Source of the DNA: Gammaproteobacteria bacterium
Lineage (GTDB): Bacteria > Pseudomonadota > Gammaproteobacteria > JAABTG01
Assembly (NCBI GenBank): GCA_017999615.1
Contig: JAGNLM010000009.1
Span: 1-64,000 of the forward strand
Direction: 5' to 3'
DNA: 64,000 bases
Of this stretch, positions 8,967-18,655 are shown piece after piece. The notes below the pieces were generated by a model that did no database searches, was not told where the DNA came from, and saw nothing but the letters and a program-made list of their open reading frames with translations. Within the stretch, counting starts at the first letter, position 1; each line of letters starts with the position of its first letter. The translations under genes were made by a program, and so were the position numbers.

Positions 8967-11114
8967 TCACACCGGCTCGAGACGGGCGTAGGCGACGACC
9001 AGCCACTTGGTCCCGGTGCGGCCGAAGTTGACCTGGACACGGGCCTGGCTGCCGGAGCCCTCCAGATCCAGCACCGTGCCCTCCCCGAACTGGGGGTGGC
9101 GCACCTGCTGGCCGAGGCGGAAGGGGCCCGAGGGCTCCGCCCGGCGCGGGAACGGCGCGGGGCGCGAAACGGTGCCCCCGAGACGGACCTCCCGCACGAG
9201 GTCCGGCGGCAGCTCGCGCAGGAAGCGGGACGGGATGCCGGGGTGGTCGGTGCCGTGCAGGCGCCGGGATTCCGCCATCGTGAGATAGAGCTTCTCCCGC
9301 GCCCGCGTGATCCCCACATAACAGAGCCGGCGCTCCTCCTCCAGCCGGGCGGGGTCGTCGCGGCTGTGCTGGTGCGGGAAGAGCCCGTCCTCGAGCCCGC
9401 ACAGGAAGACGACCGGGAACTCGAGCCCCTTGGCCGCGTGCAGCGTCATCAGGTGCACGCCCTCCTCGCCCGCCTCCGCGCGCTGCTCCCCGGACTCGAG
9501 GGCCACGTGGGCAAGGTAGGCGGCGAGAGGGTCCATGTCCCCCGCCTCGCCCCCGTCGAACTCGCGCGCCGCGGTCACGAGCTCCTCCAGGTTCTCGATG
9601 CGGGAGACCCCGCGCTCGCCGGTGTCGGCGCGGAAGTGGTCGACGAGGCCGCTGGCGGCGACGACGTGCTCCATCTGCTCGTGGAGCCCGAGGCCGCGCG
9701 TCGCCTCGGCGAGGGCGTCGACGAGGCGCAGGAACCCCGCCACGGCGTTGAGCGCCCGCGGCGGCAGGGCCCGCTCCCGCACGGTCCGGAGCGCGGCCTG
9801 CCAGAGGGGGATCCCCCCGGCCCGGGCCTGCTCCCGGATGAGCTCCACGCTGCGCTCGCCGATCCCGCGCGGAGGCTGGTTGATGACCCGCTCCAGGGCG
9901 GCGTCGTCGTCGCGGTTCGCCACCAGCCGCAGGTAGGCGAGCGCGTCCTTCACCTCGGCCCGCTCGTAGAAGCGCTGCCCCCCGTAGACCCGGTAGGGGA
10001 TGCCCCGGGCGACGAGCGTCTCCTCGAGCACGCGCGACTGGGCGCTCACCCGGTAGAGCAGCGCGGCGTCGCCCCAGCGCCCGCCGCCGTCGACCCAGCG
10101 CTGGATCTCACCCACCACGAAGCGGGCCTCGTCCACCTCGTTGAACGCCCGGTAGAGCTGCAGGGGCTCGCCCTCGCGCCCGGCCGTCCACAGCGTCTTC
10201 CCCAGCCGGCCCTGGTTGCGGGCGATGAGGGCGTTGGCCGCCTTCAGGATGGTCCCGGTGGAGCGGTAGTTCTGCTCCAGGCGCACGATGCGGGCGTCGG
10301 CGTAGTCCTGGGTGAAGCGCTGGATGTTCTCGATGCGCGCCCCGCGCCAGCCATAGATCGACTGGTCGTCGTCGCCCACCATGAAGAGGTGCCCCGCCTC
10401 CCCCGCGAGCAGCCGGAGCCAGGCGTACTGCAGCGGGTTGGTGTCCTGGAACTCGTCCACCAGCACGTGGCGGAAGCGCTGGCGGTAGTGCGCGAGCAGG
10501 GCCTCGTTGCCCCGCAGCAGCTCGTGGCTCGCGAGCAGGAGCTCGGCGAAGTCCACCAGCCCCGAGCGCCGGCAGGCGGCCTCGTAGGCCTCGAAGACCC
10601 GCTGCATCTGGGCCGACCAGGGGTCTCCCCGGTCACCCTGGTGCCCGGGGCGCAGGCCCTCGTCCTTGCGCGAGTTGATGAACCACTGGGCCTGCTTCGG
10701 CGCGTAGCGGGCCTCGTCCAGGCCAAGCTCGCGGAGGATCCGGCGCACGACCCGCAGCTGATCGTCGGAGTCCAGGATCTGGAAGCCCTCGGGCAGCCCG
10801 GCCTCGCGCCAGTGCGTGCGCAGCATCCGGTGCGCCAGACCGTGGAAGGTCCCCACCCACATCCCCCGGACGGGCACCCCGAGCAGCTGCTCGATCCGCC
10901 CGCGCATCTCCCCGGCCGCCTTGTTGGTGAAGGTCACCGCGAGCACGCCCCAGGGGGTCACCCGGCCCGTGTCCACCAGCCAGGCAACCCGGTGCGTGAG
11001 GACGCGGGTCTTGCCGCTGCCGGCGCCCGCGAGCACCAGCACGTGCTGCCCGTCCACGGTCACCGCCACGCGTTGGGCTTCGTTCAGGGAGTCGAGCGGG
11101 GAATGTCCTTCCAT
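8967..11114 (-). CDS. uvrD: DNA helicase II (UvrD/Rep superfamily 1)
   Basis: A 715-residue 3'-5' DNA helicase for nucleotide excision and mismatch repair. Motifs: Q-motif LNEAQRVAV, Walker A AGAGSGKT (~residues 31-38), motif Ia VTFTNKAAGEM, motif II DEFQDTN, motif III GDDDQSIYGWRGA, motif IV EQNYRST, and motif VI VGITRAREKLYL. The C-terminal tail (RLGQQVRHPQFGEGTVLDLEG) is the UvrD-type Tudor-like domain. The length and tail favour UvrD over Rep. The DUF748-like gene lies 14 bases upstream on the same strand. Confidence 0.95.
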   Translation of the reverse strand: MEGHSPLDSLNEAQRVAVTVDGQHVLVLAGAGSGKTRVLTHRVAWLVDTGRVTPWGVLAVTFTNKAAGEMRGRIEQLLGVPVRGMWVGTFHGLAHRMLRTHWREAGLPEGFQILDSDDQLRVVRRILRELGLDEARYAPKQAQWFINSRKDEGLRPGHQGDRGDPWSAQMQRVFEAYEAACRRSGLVDFAELLLASHELLRGNEALLAHYRQRFRHVLVDEFQDTNPLQYAWLRLLAGEAGHLFMVGDDDQSIYGWRGARIENIQRFTQDYADARIVRLEQNYRSTGTILKAANALIARNQGRLGKTLWTAGREGEPLQLYRAFNEVDEARFVVGEIQRWVDGGGRWGDAALLYRVSAQSRVLEETLVARGIPYRVYGGQRFYERAEVKDALAYLRLVANRDDDAALERVINQPPRGIGERSVELIREQARAGGIPLWQAALRTVRERALPPRALNAVAGFLRLVDALAEATRGLGLHEQMEHVVAASGLVDHFRADTGERGVSRIENLEELVTAAREFDGGEAGDMDPLAAYLAHVALESGEQRAEAGEEGVHLMTLHAAKGLEFPVVFLCGLEDGLFPHQHSRDDPARLEEERRLCYVGITRAREKLYLTMAESRRLHGTDHPGIPSRFLRELPPDLVREVRLGGTVSRPAPFPRRAEPSGPFRLGQQVRHPQFGEGTVLDLEGSGSQARVQVNFGRTGTKWLVVAYARLEPV

Positions 11115-11128
11115 GGATGGGGTCCTCT

Positions 11129-13564
11129 TCAGGGCGCTGAGCGCAGGGTCAGGCCGACGCCGGGCGGGCCGAGGGCCTGGTCGCCGGCGGGCACGTCGGC
11201 GCAGGTCCCCAGCTGGGTGGCCGGCAGGCGGCCGGCGCGCTGCAAACGTTCACGGACTACCTCGGCCTCGGGACCGGGGCCGCAGACCTCCAGGTGGGCC
11301 CCCGGATGCGCCCGCAGGAGGGCCGCCAGGGACTCCAGACGGGCCGCGCCGGCGCCCTCGGGCTCCCCCCCGGCGTCGAGCTCCACCCGGGCGAGGGGCA
11401 CCGCCCCCTCCCGGAGCAGCTGGACCGCCTGGGCCCGGCTGAGGCCCGCCGCGCGGTAGGCCGACTCGACCGAGGCCGCGAGGGCGTCCGAGAGGGCCCG
11501 CTCCAGGCGCGCGCCACCGCCGAATGTCAGGTCCGCCGCTGCGCGCCCCTGACCGTCCGCGAGCAGGAGTAGCCCCCGCGCGAGCCAGCGGGTGCCGGCT
11601 CCACTGCCCCGCGCCGGGACGACCTCGGCGCCCGACAGGCCCAGGCGCACGCGCCCACCCCAGCCGGCGGAGGAGGCGCGGGCGTCGACCTCGGCGGAGA
11701 CCGACCCCGCGGAGAGGTCCCATCCGAGCGCCTCCCGCAGATAGGGCGAGAGGACCGCGAGCGGTACCCCGGAGAGGGTCGCCCGCAGGCTGGCCGCAGC
11801 GCCCCCCCCTGCCGTGCCGAGCTCGCCCGAGACCTCCGTCCGCGCCTCGGCGAGGCTCGCCCGGGCGGAGAAACGCCCCGGGCGAGTGCGGTCGCGCGCG
11901 CCGAGCCGGCCCTCCACGTCCGTCAGCGCGATGCGCACCGGCGGGTCGGTCGTGAGGTCGGTCCAGGAGACGCGGGCGCCGGGAGCCACCAGGACACCGT
12001 CCACCGTCGGAGCCTCGCCCGCGGCCAGCGGGAGCGCCGGCCAGCGCCAGCGCCCGCCTTCGTCCCGGACCCCGGCGAGGGCGAGGCCGCGCAGCTGGAC
12101 CTCTGCGAGGTGCGTACCCTCGCCCCCGCCGACCCGCACCCCTTGCAGGACGGCCCCGGCGAGCTCGAGCCCCCCGTCGGGCTGGGGCCCGGGGGCGACG
12201 AGGCCCGTGACCATCACCATCCCGGCGCGACTCCAGGAGGGGGTGAAGACCACCTCCGTCGCCTCCACGGACTGCGCCGTGGCCGGGCGGGCGTCGTCCG
12301 GGCCCGGCACCGTCACCGGCCCTGCGGTCAGCTCGCCGAGGCTGATCCCTTCCTCGCCGAGCGACAGGCCCTGAACCCGCACCGCCTCGCCCCGAGCCGC
12401 GGGCAGGTCGACCCGAGCCGCCCGCAGCTGGCCCAGGGAGGGCTCCCGGCCCGGGCCCCGCCAGAGCCCCCAGAACGCCGCCTGCCGCGCCCGCGCACCC
12501 GCCCACGGCCCCTCGCGGACCGCGGCGTGCTCCACCTCCCCGTCGCCGTCCAGGGTCCACTCCCCAAGCTCACCGGCAGACATCTCCCAGCCGGTCCGAC
12601 CCTCGAAGAGGAGCCCCTCCGCCTCGAAGCTGCCGGCGGAGGTGGACAGGGCGCCCCGGTCCAGCGAGAGCCGCCCCACGACCCGCGCACCGGTCACCCC
12701 CGCGCCCCCCCGCGCCAGGCGGACCGTGCCCTCCCAACGCCCGGTGGCGTCCGCGACCCGCGACCCGGCGAGGTCCGCGGCGACCTGCACGAAGTCCAGC
12801 GCGCCCTCCAGGGTCACCGGCTCGCGCGCGGACGACCAACCGGCCTTCAGGTCTCCCCCGACGCGGCCCTCCCGCGCGCCCGGGAGAACGGGCGACAGGA
12901 GTCCCGCGAGCGCCTCGAGGTCGACCCGTTCCAGCCGGAGCCGCAACTCGCCCCCCGCCGCGCCGGGCCCCGTCAGGGAGCCCTCGACGCGGACCTCGCC
13001 GCCCGCGGTGCGGGCGGTCGCCTCGAGCAGCCGGTTCCCCGCAGGCGCCGGGGCGAGGCTGAGGAAGTCCAGATCGAGGTCCGGGACGGCGCTGTCCGGG
13101 AAGGTGAGCCCCACGTCCCGGAGCTCGAGCGCGGCCGGCACGGGCAGGGCAAGGCCCGCGGGGAGGACCGGGCGCAGGCCGAAGAGCTGCCACGACCCGG
13201 AGCGCTGCTCCTGCGGGACCGGCACGAGGGTGAAGCGTGCCCCTTCGACTGCGAGGGCCGAGAGCTCGAGGCGGGCCGCGAGCAGGGCGCGCGCGTCGAG
13301 GGCGACGCGCACGTCCCGGGCCTGCAGGGCCTGCCCGGCGGCGCCGACCCGCAGCCCCTGCAGGCGCAGCTCCGGCCCGGGCAGGGCGTAGCTCGCCCGC
13401 TCGATGGCCACGTCGAAGCCGTAGCGGGCCGCGACCCAGGGCACGACGTGGGGGATGAGCGCCGGCAGGGCCAGGACCAGCGAGAGGACGGCCACGGTGG
13501 TCCAGAACAGCGCGCCCAGGACGCGCCGCCCGACCTCCAGGGACCTCCTGCGCCGCCTCCTCAC
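11129..13564 (-). CDS. DUF748/AsmA-like envelope protein
   Basis: An 811-residue protein with one N-terminal membrane anchor (about residues 15-38, after a cluster of arginines) followed by a very long, beta-rich, low-cysteine periplasmic region. The repeating pattern of short amphipathic strands and the stretch PLAVLSPYLREALGWDLSAG fit DUF748 proteins related to AsmA. These are elongated periplasmic proteins, and AsmA-like relatives are implicated in lipid transport or outer-membrane assembly. The C-terminus (LESLAALLRAHPGAHLEVCG) recalls the OmpA-like end found in DUF748. Start GTG at 13564. uvrD follows 14 bases downstream. Confidence 0.72.
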   Translation of the reverse strand: MRRRRRRSLEVGRRVLGALFWTTVAVLSLVLALPALIPHVVPWVAARYGFDVAIERASYALPGPELRLQGLRVGAAGQALQARDVRVALDARALLAARLELSALAVEGARFTLVPVPQEQRSGSWQLFGLRPVLPAGLALPVPAALELRDVGLTFPDSAVPDLDLDFLSLAPAPAGNRLLEATARTAGGEVRVEGSLTGPGAAGGELRLRLERVDLEALAGLLSPVLPGAREGRVGGDLKAGWSSAREPVTLEGALDFVQVAADLAGSRVADATGRWEGTVRLARGGAGVTGARVVGRLSLDRGALSTSAGSFEAEGLLFEGRTGWEMSAGELGEWTLDGDGEVEHAAVREGPWAGARARQAAFWGLWRGPGREPSLGQLRAARVDLPAARGEAVRVQGLSLGEEGISLGELTAGPVTVPGPDDARPATAQSVEATEVVFTPSWSRAGMVMVTGLVAPGPQPDGGLELAGAVLQGVRVGGGEGTHLAEVQLRGLALAGVRDEGGRWRWPALPLAAGEAPTVDGVLVAPGARVSWTDLTTDPPVRIALTDVEGRLGARDRTRPGRFSARASLAEARTEVSGELGTAGGGAAASLRATLSGVPLAVLSPYLREALGWDLSAGSVSAEVDARASSAGWGGRVRLGLSGAEVVPARGSGAGTRWLARGLLLLADGQGRAAADLTFGGGARLERALSDALAASVESAYRAAGLSRAQAVQLLREGAVPLARVELDAGGEPEGAGAARLESLAALLRAHPGAHLEVCGPGPEAEVVRERLQRAGRLPATQLGTCADVPAGDQALGPPGVGLTLRSAP

Positions 13565-13682
13565 CTCAGCACCCCCGCTCCAAGCCCGCTCCGCCCAAGG
13601 ATACCAGCAGTCGGAAGGGGGGCCGCGCCGCCGGGGGCCGGCGAGCTAAACTTTCTGCCCGGCGCCGCGACTAACCGGATGG

Positions 13683-14639
13683 ATGCCGCCGATCACCGGG
13701 CCTGCCCCTCCCACTGTGGCCGTCATGCGAGAGCTCCTCGAGCCCGTCGTCACCCAGGTCTCCCGGACCATTCTGGGCAAGGGGGAGGTGATCCGCCTCG
13801 CGCTCGCCTGCCTCATCGCCCGGGGGCACCTGCTCATCGAAGACGTGCCGGGCGTGGGCAAGACCACCCTGGCCCACGCGCTCGCCCGGTCGCTCGGGCT
13901 GTCCTTCCACCGCGTCCAGTTCACCAGCGACCTCCTGCCGGCCGACGTGCTGGGGGTGTCGGTGTACGACCGGCAGACCGGGCGCTTCGAGTTCCACCCG
14001 GGGCCGATCTTCGCCCAGCTGGTCCTCGCCGACGAGGTCAACCGGGCGACCCCGAAGGCCCAGAGCGCGCTCCTCGAGGCGATGGAGGAACACCAGGTCA
14101 CGCTGGAGGGCACCACGCGCCCGCTGCCGGAGCCGTTCTTCGTCATCGCCACCCAGAACCCCTCCCACCAAGTCGGCACCTTCCCGCTGCCCGAGTCGCA
14201 ACTGGACCGCTTCCTCATGTGCCTGCAGCTGGGCTACCCCGACCCCGCCGCCGAGCGCGAGCTGTTCCGGGGGCAGGACCGCCGGGAGCTCCTCGAGGGA
14301 ATGTCCCCCTGCCTGGGGGTCGAGGACCTTGTCGCGGTACAGCGGGCGGTCCCCCGGGTGCACACCTCGGAGGCGCTGCTCGACTACCTGCAGGCGCTCG
14401 TGCGCTTCAGCCGGGAGTCACCGGAGCTACGCTCGGGCCTCTCCCCCCGGGCGGGACTGGCGGTGCTGCGCGCCGCCCAGGCCTGGGCGCTCATGGCGGG
14501 CCGGAACCACGTGCTGCCGGACGACGTCCAGGCGGTGCTGCCCGGGGTCGTGGGCCACCGCCTGCGGCTCGTGGACGACTCCGGCGGGTCCTCCCGTGAG
14601 GGGCCGGCCCGGCTCCTCGCCGGGGTGCCGGTGCCCTGA
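13683..14639 (+). CDS. MoxR-family AAA+ ATPase
   Basis: A 318-residue MoxR AAA+ chaperone-like ATPase. Walker A GVGKTTLA is at about residues 58-65, Walker B VLADEVNRA, sensor 1 FFVIATQNP, and the arginine-finger region FPLPESQLDRFLM. The C-terminal lid has LSPRAGLAVLRAAQAWAL. MoxR proteins typically act with DUF58 proteins and membrane transglutaminases, exactly the next two genes here, which abut or overlap. The start may instead be a later ATG (MRELLEPV, residue 15). Confidence 0.92.
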   Translation: MPPITGPAPPTVAVMRELLEPVVTQVSRTILGKGEVIRLALACLIARGHLLIEDVPGVGKTTLAHALARSLGLSFHRVQFTSDLLPADVLGVSVYDRQTGRFEFHPGPIFAQLVLADEVNRATPKAQSALLEAMEEHQVTLEGTTRPLPEPFFVIATQNPSHQVGTFPLPESQLDRFLMCLQLGYPDPAAERELFRGQDRRELLEGMSPCLGVEDLVAVQRAVPRVHTSEALLDYLQALVRFSRESPELRSGLSPRAGLAVLRAAQAWALMAGRNHVLPDDVQAVLPGVVGHRLRLVDDSGGSSREGPARLLAGVPVP

Positions 14640-15635
14640 ATGGCCGAGCGCCCCTGGCGCGTGCTGCTGCGGGACTTCTTCGGGGTCGGCCGGGCGACGC
14701 CGCCGGCGGGGGCGTACACGGTCGACCGGCGCCGGGTCTTCGTGCTGCCCACGGCCCAGGGCTTCGCCTTCGGGGCCACCGCCGGGGCCATCCTGATCGG
14801 CGCCATCAACTACGCGAACAGCCTCGCCTACCTGGTGGCCTTCCTGCTCGCGGGACTCGGCCTGGTCTCCGCGCTGCACGCCCACCGCAACCTTCTCGGG
14901 CTCACCCTGCGCCCCGCGCGCGTGGAGCCGGTCTTCGCCGGGGGTGAGGCCCTCTTCCGGGTCTGCCTCGAGGCCCCCGGCCTCCGCCCGGCGGTGACCG
15001 TAGCCTGGCGCCGGGCGGACGCGGGGACCCGCCGCGGTCGCTGGCACGAGGTGGGCGCCCCCCTGCCCGGGGCGGGGAGCGTGTGCGTCGAGCTGCCCGT
15101 GCCCGCGCCCCGGCGCGGGCGCCTCGCCCTGGGACGCCTGCGGGTCGGCACGCGTTACCCCCTCGGCCTCGTGCGCGCCTGGTCGCCGCTCGAGCTCGAG
15201 ACAGGCTGCCTCGTCTACCCCCGCCCGGCCGGGAGCCTGCCCCTGCCGGCGCCGTCGAGCCCCGATCCGGCGCCCGCGCCCGGCGCCCGGGGCCCCGCCG
15301 AGCAGGACTTCGCGGGCCTGCGGGACTACGTGCGCGGGGATTCGAGCCGGCGGATCCACTGGAAGGCCGCCGCGCGGGGGCGCGATCTGCCGGTAAAGCT
15401 ATTTGCCGGGGACGCGGGCCAGGAGGTGACGCTGCGCTTGGCGGAGGCGGGCGCGGGCGGCACCGAGGAGCGTCTCTCGCAGCTCGCCCGCTGGGTGCTG
15501 GAGGCCGAGCGGGCGGGGGTGCGGTACGCCCTCGAGCTCCCGGGGACCTCGCTCGCCTCGGGGCTCGGCGAGGGCCACGCCGAACGCTGCCTCGCCGCGC
15601 TCGCGCTCTACGGCGCCCGGCCGGGGACACCGTGA
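14640..15635 (+). CDS. DUF58 (VWA-related) membrane protein
   Basis: A 331-residue protein with two transmembrane segments near residues 40-85 and the diagnostic DUF58 block DFAGLRDYVRGDSSRRIHWKA split around residues 220-240. The ATG begins directly after the MoxR stop, and the downstream transglutaminase GTG overlaps this stop, so all three are translationally coupled. By family precedent it is a partner of the MoxR ATPase in a membrane complex; the substrate is unknown. Confidence 0.88.
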   Translation: MAERPWRVLLRDFFGVGRATPPAGAYTVDRRRVFVLPTAQGFAFGATAGAILIGAINYANSLAYLVAFLLAGLGLVSALHAHRNLLGLTLRPARVEPVFAGGEALFRVCLEAPGLRPAVTVAWRRADAGTRRGRWHEVGAPLPGAGSVCVELPVPAPRRGRLALGRLRVGTRYPLGLVRAWSPLELETGCLVYPRPAGSLPLPAPSSPDPAPAPGARGPAEQDFAGLRDYVRGDSSRRIHWKAAARGRDLPVKLFAGDAGQEVTLRLAEAGAGGTEERLSQLARWVLEAERAGVRYALELPGTSLASGLGEGHAERCLAALALYGARPGTP

Positions 15636-17653
15636 GCGCGCCGCCCGGGGTCTCCACCCCCCAGGTCCTCTGGCTCGCGGGGGCGCTCGCGATGGTGGTG
15701 CTGCCGCACGCCGGGCGCGTCCCGCTCTGGGCCACGGCGCTGTTCCTCGCCCTCGCGCTGTGGCGCCTGGCGGAGCTCGCGGGGCGCGCAGCGCCGCCGG
15801 GGCGCGCGCTGCGGCTCGCGCTCGCGCTGGCCGTGGCCGTCGGCGTGTACGCGAGCTACGGCCAGGTCTTCGGGCGCAACCCCGGGGTGGCCCTGCTGGT
15901 CGCCTTCAGCGGGCTGAAGCTGGTGGAGACCCACACCCGTCGGGACGCCTTCGTGGGGGTCCTGCTCGGGTACTTCCTCGTGGTCACCAACCTGCTCTAC
16001 ACCCAGTCGATTCCGACCGGCCTCTATCTCACGGCCGCCCTCACCCTGCTCACGGCCACGCTCGCCGCCCTGGCCTTGCCCCCCGGCACGGCCTGGCCCG
16101 TCCGCCGCCAACTGGGGCTGGCCGGCTCCCTGCTCCTGCAGGCGAGCCCCGTGGCGGTAGCCCTCTTCGTGCTCTTCCCCCGCCTGCCCGGCCCCCTGTG
16201 GGCGCTGCCCTCCGACGCCCACTCCGCCCGCAGCGGCCTCGACGACACCATGAGCCCGGGGCTCATCAGCCGGCTCGGGCTGTCCGACGAAGTCGCCTTC
16301 CGGGTGCGCTTCTCCGGCGCGCAGCCCCCCCGGGGCGAGCTCTACTGGCGCGGCCCGGTGCTCTGGACGACCGACGGCCGGAGCTGGAGCGCGGGAGACG
16401 GGGGGCAGGAGTCGGCCCCCCAGGTCCTCGCCGAGGGCCCTGCGACGGGCTACCAGGTGACGCTCGAGCCCCACGGCCGGCGCTGGCTCTACGCCCTCGA
16501 CGCACCCGTCGAGCCACCACCCGGGACACAGGTCCGCGGCGACCTGCAGCTCCTCGCGGCCGCTCCCGTGCGCCAGCGCATGCGCTACGAGGCCACCTCG
16601 GCCACCCGCTACCGGCTACCCACGCTCAGCGAACGCCAGCGCCGGCTCGCCCTGGAGCTGCCCCCCGGGGCCCACCCGGACGCCGTCGCGCTCGCGCAGG
16701 GGTGGCAGGCCGGGGACGCGGACCCCGAGGCCCGCGTGAGGAAGGCGCTCCTCCTGTTCCGCGAGCAGCCATTCGTCTATTCGTTGAACCCCCCGCTGTT
16801 GCTGGGCGACCCGGTGGACGAGTTCCTCTTCGGGTCGCGCAAGGGCTTCTGCGAGCACTACGCCGGCGCCTTCACCGTGCTGATGCGCGCGGCGGGCGTG
16901 CCCGCGCGGGTCGTCACCGGCTACCAGGGGGGCGAGGTCAACCCGCTGGACGGCTATCTCGTGGTACGCCAGCGCGACGCCCACGCCTGGGCCGAGGTGT
17001 GGCTGGAGGAACGGGGCTGGGTGCGCGTCGACCCCACCGGGGCGGTGTCCCCGGCGCGCGTGGAGCGAGGGTTCGACGCCGCGCTGCCCGAGGCCGTCGC
17101 GCCCTTCGCGGGGCTGCTCCTCGATGAGGACTCCGGGGTCTATCGCCTGCTGCACGGGATGCGCCACGGCTGGGACGCCGCCAACAATTGGTGGAACCAG
17201 TGGGTGCTCGGCTACGAGCAGCGCCGGCAGCGCGAGCTGCTCGGGCGCGTGGGCATCGACCCCGGCGACTGGCGCCGGCTCGGTACCGCCCTGGCCCTGC
17301 TCACCGGCGTCCCGCTGCTCGTGGTCTCCCTGCTCCTGCACCTGCGGCGCGGGCGGCGGCTCGACCCGGCGCGCCGGGCCTACGACCGGTTCTGCCGGGT
17401 CCTCGCGCGCCGGGGTGTCGCGCGGGCCCCAGCCGAAGCCCCCCTCGCCTTCGCGCGGCGCGCCAGCCGGTCCCTGCCCGCCGAGGCGGGGGCCATCGAG
17501 TCGGTCACGGGCGCCTATGTCGCCGTGCGCTACGCCCCTTCGGGCGGGGACCTGGAGCGCCTGCGCCTCCTGGTGCGCACCTTCGCCCCGGCCGGCCGCT
17601 GGCCCTGGAGGCGTTCCCGGGAGAGGCGCGCGGGCGGATCGCGATTCGACTAG
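15632..17653 (+). CDS. TgpA-like membrane transglutaminase (DUF3488)
   Basis: A 673-residue inner-membrane protein with several N-terminal transmembrane helices (residues ~10-190), a periplasmic transglutaminase-like domain, one further helix near residue 555, and a DUF4129 tail. The catalytic triad is visible: Cys in RKGFCEHYAGAF, His in RDAHAWAEVW and Asp in VRVDPTGAV. Related Pseudomonas TgpA is essential for viability. Start GTG at 15632 overlaps the DUF58 stop (GTGA); a longer upstream frame is only an overlap with DUF58. It completes the moxR-DUF58-tgpA operon. Confidence 0.92.
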   Translation: MSAPPGVSTPQVLWLAGALAMVVLPHAGRVPLWATALFLALALWRLAELAGRAAPPGRALRLALALAVAVGVYASYGQVFGRNPGVALLVAFSGLKLVETHTRRDAFVGVLLGYFLVVTNLLYTQSIPTGLYLTAALTLLTATLAALALPPGTAWPVRRQLGLAGSLLLQASPVAVALFVLFPRLPGPLWALPSDAHSARSGLDDTMSPGLISRLGLSDEVAFRVRFSGAQPPRGELYWRGPVLWTTDGRSWSAGDGGQESAPQVLAEGPATGYQVTLEPHGRRWLYALDAPVEPPPGTQVRGDLQLLAAAPVRQRMRYEATSATRYRLPTLSERQRRLALELPPGAHPDAVALAQGWQAGDADPEARVRKALLLFREQPFVYSLNPPLLLGDPVDEFLFGSRKGFCEHYAGAFTVLMRAAGVPARVVTGYQGGEVNPLDGYLVVRQRDAHAWAEVWLEERGWVRVDPTGAVSPARVERGFDAALPEAVAPFAGLLLDEDSGVYRLLHGMRHGWDAANNWWNQWVLGYEQRRQRELLGRVGIDPGDWRRLGTALALLTGVPLLVVSLLLHLRRGRRLDPARRAYDRFCRVLARRGVARAPAEAPLAFARRASRSLPAEAGAIESVTGAYVAVRYAPSGGDLERLRLLVRTFAPAGRWPWRRSRERRAGGSRFD

Positions 17654-17760
17654 ACTCCCGGTCGGAACCGGGCGCGAGCGCGGGGCACGGGGCGCACGGC
17701 GGCCAACGGGCCGAGGGGCGACCCCGGCGTGAGGGCGTGCCAGGAAAGGAGGAGTCTTCG

Positions 17761-18639
17761 ATGTCGCGCAAACACCCCATCGTCGCGGTCACGGGCTCGT
17801 CGGGCGCGGGCACCACCACCGTCAAGCGGGCCTTCGAGCACATCTTCCGCCGCGAGGGGATCACCCCGGCGATCTACGAGGGCGACAGCTTCCACCGCTA
17901 CAGCCGGGTGGAGATGCGGGAGCGGGTGAAGAAGGCCCAGGCCGAAGGGCGCACGCTGAGCCACTTCGGTCCCGACGCGAACCTCTTCGAGAAGCTCGAG
18001 GACACCTTCCGCACCTACGGCGAGAACGGGCGGGGCCAGCGGCGCTACTACGTGCACGACGAGGAAGAGGCCGCGCTCTACCGCCAGAAGGCCGGGGAGT
18101 TCACCCCGTGGCAGGACATCCCGGAGAAGACCGACCTGCTGTTCTACGAGGGTCTGCACGGGGGCGTGGTGACCGACACGGCCAACGTCGCCCGGCACAT
18201 AGACCTGCTGATCGGCGTGGTGCCGATCGTGAACCTGGAGTGGATCCAGAAGATCTTCCGGGACACCGGGGAGCGGGGCTACCGCCCGGAGGACGTGACC
18301 GAGATCATCCTGCGGCGCATGCCCGACTACGTGCACTACATCGCGCCGCAGTTCTCGCGCACCGACATCAACTTCCAGCGCGTCCCGACCGTGGACACCT
18401 CGAACCCGTTCATCGCCCGGGACATCCCCACGGCGGACGAGAGCTTCGTGGTGATCCGCTTCCGGGAGCCCGCGAAGCTGAAGGTCGACTTCCCCTACCT
18501 GCTGTCGATGCTGCGGGACTCGTTCATGTCCCGGCGCAACACCCTCGTCGTGCCGGGCGGCAAGATGGGGCTCGCGATGGAGGTGATCCTCGGCCCCCTC
18601 ATCGACAAGCTGGTGGCCGACAAGCGGGCCCTCGGCTGA
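17761..18639 (+). CDS. prk: Phosphoribulokinase (proteobacterial class I)
   Basis: A 292-residue Calvin-cycle kinase making ribulose 1,5-bisphosphate. Walker A GSSGAGTTTVKRAF is at about residues 12-25. YEGDSFHRY, SHFGPDANLFEKLEDTF and FYEGLHGGVV carry the substrate-binding and catalytic acidic residues of the bacterial PRK family. The length fits the octameric proteobacterial form rather than the plant/cyanobacterial form. AAAGGAGGAG upstream of the ATG is one of the best ribosome sites in the window, suggesting high expression. No RuBisCO genes are nearby, so it is not in a cbb operon here. Confidence 0.95.
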   Translation: MSRKHPIVAVTGSSGAGTTTVKRAFEHIFRREGITPAIYEGDSFHRYSRVEMRERVKKAQAEGRTLSHFGPDANLFEKLEDTFRTYGENGRGQRRYYVHDEEEAALYRQKAGEFTPWQDIPEKTDLLFYEGLHGGVVTDTANVARHIDLLIGVVPIVNLEWIQKIFRDTGERGYRPEDVTEIILRRMPDYVHYIAPQFSRTDINFQRVPTVDTSNPFIARDIPTADESFVVIRFREPAKLKVDFPYLLSMLRDSFMSRRNTLVVPGGKMGLAMEVILGPLIDKLVADKRALG

Positions 18640-18655
18640 GCGAGGGCCGTAGCCG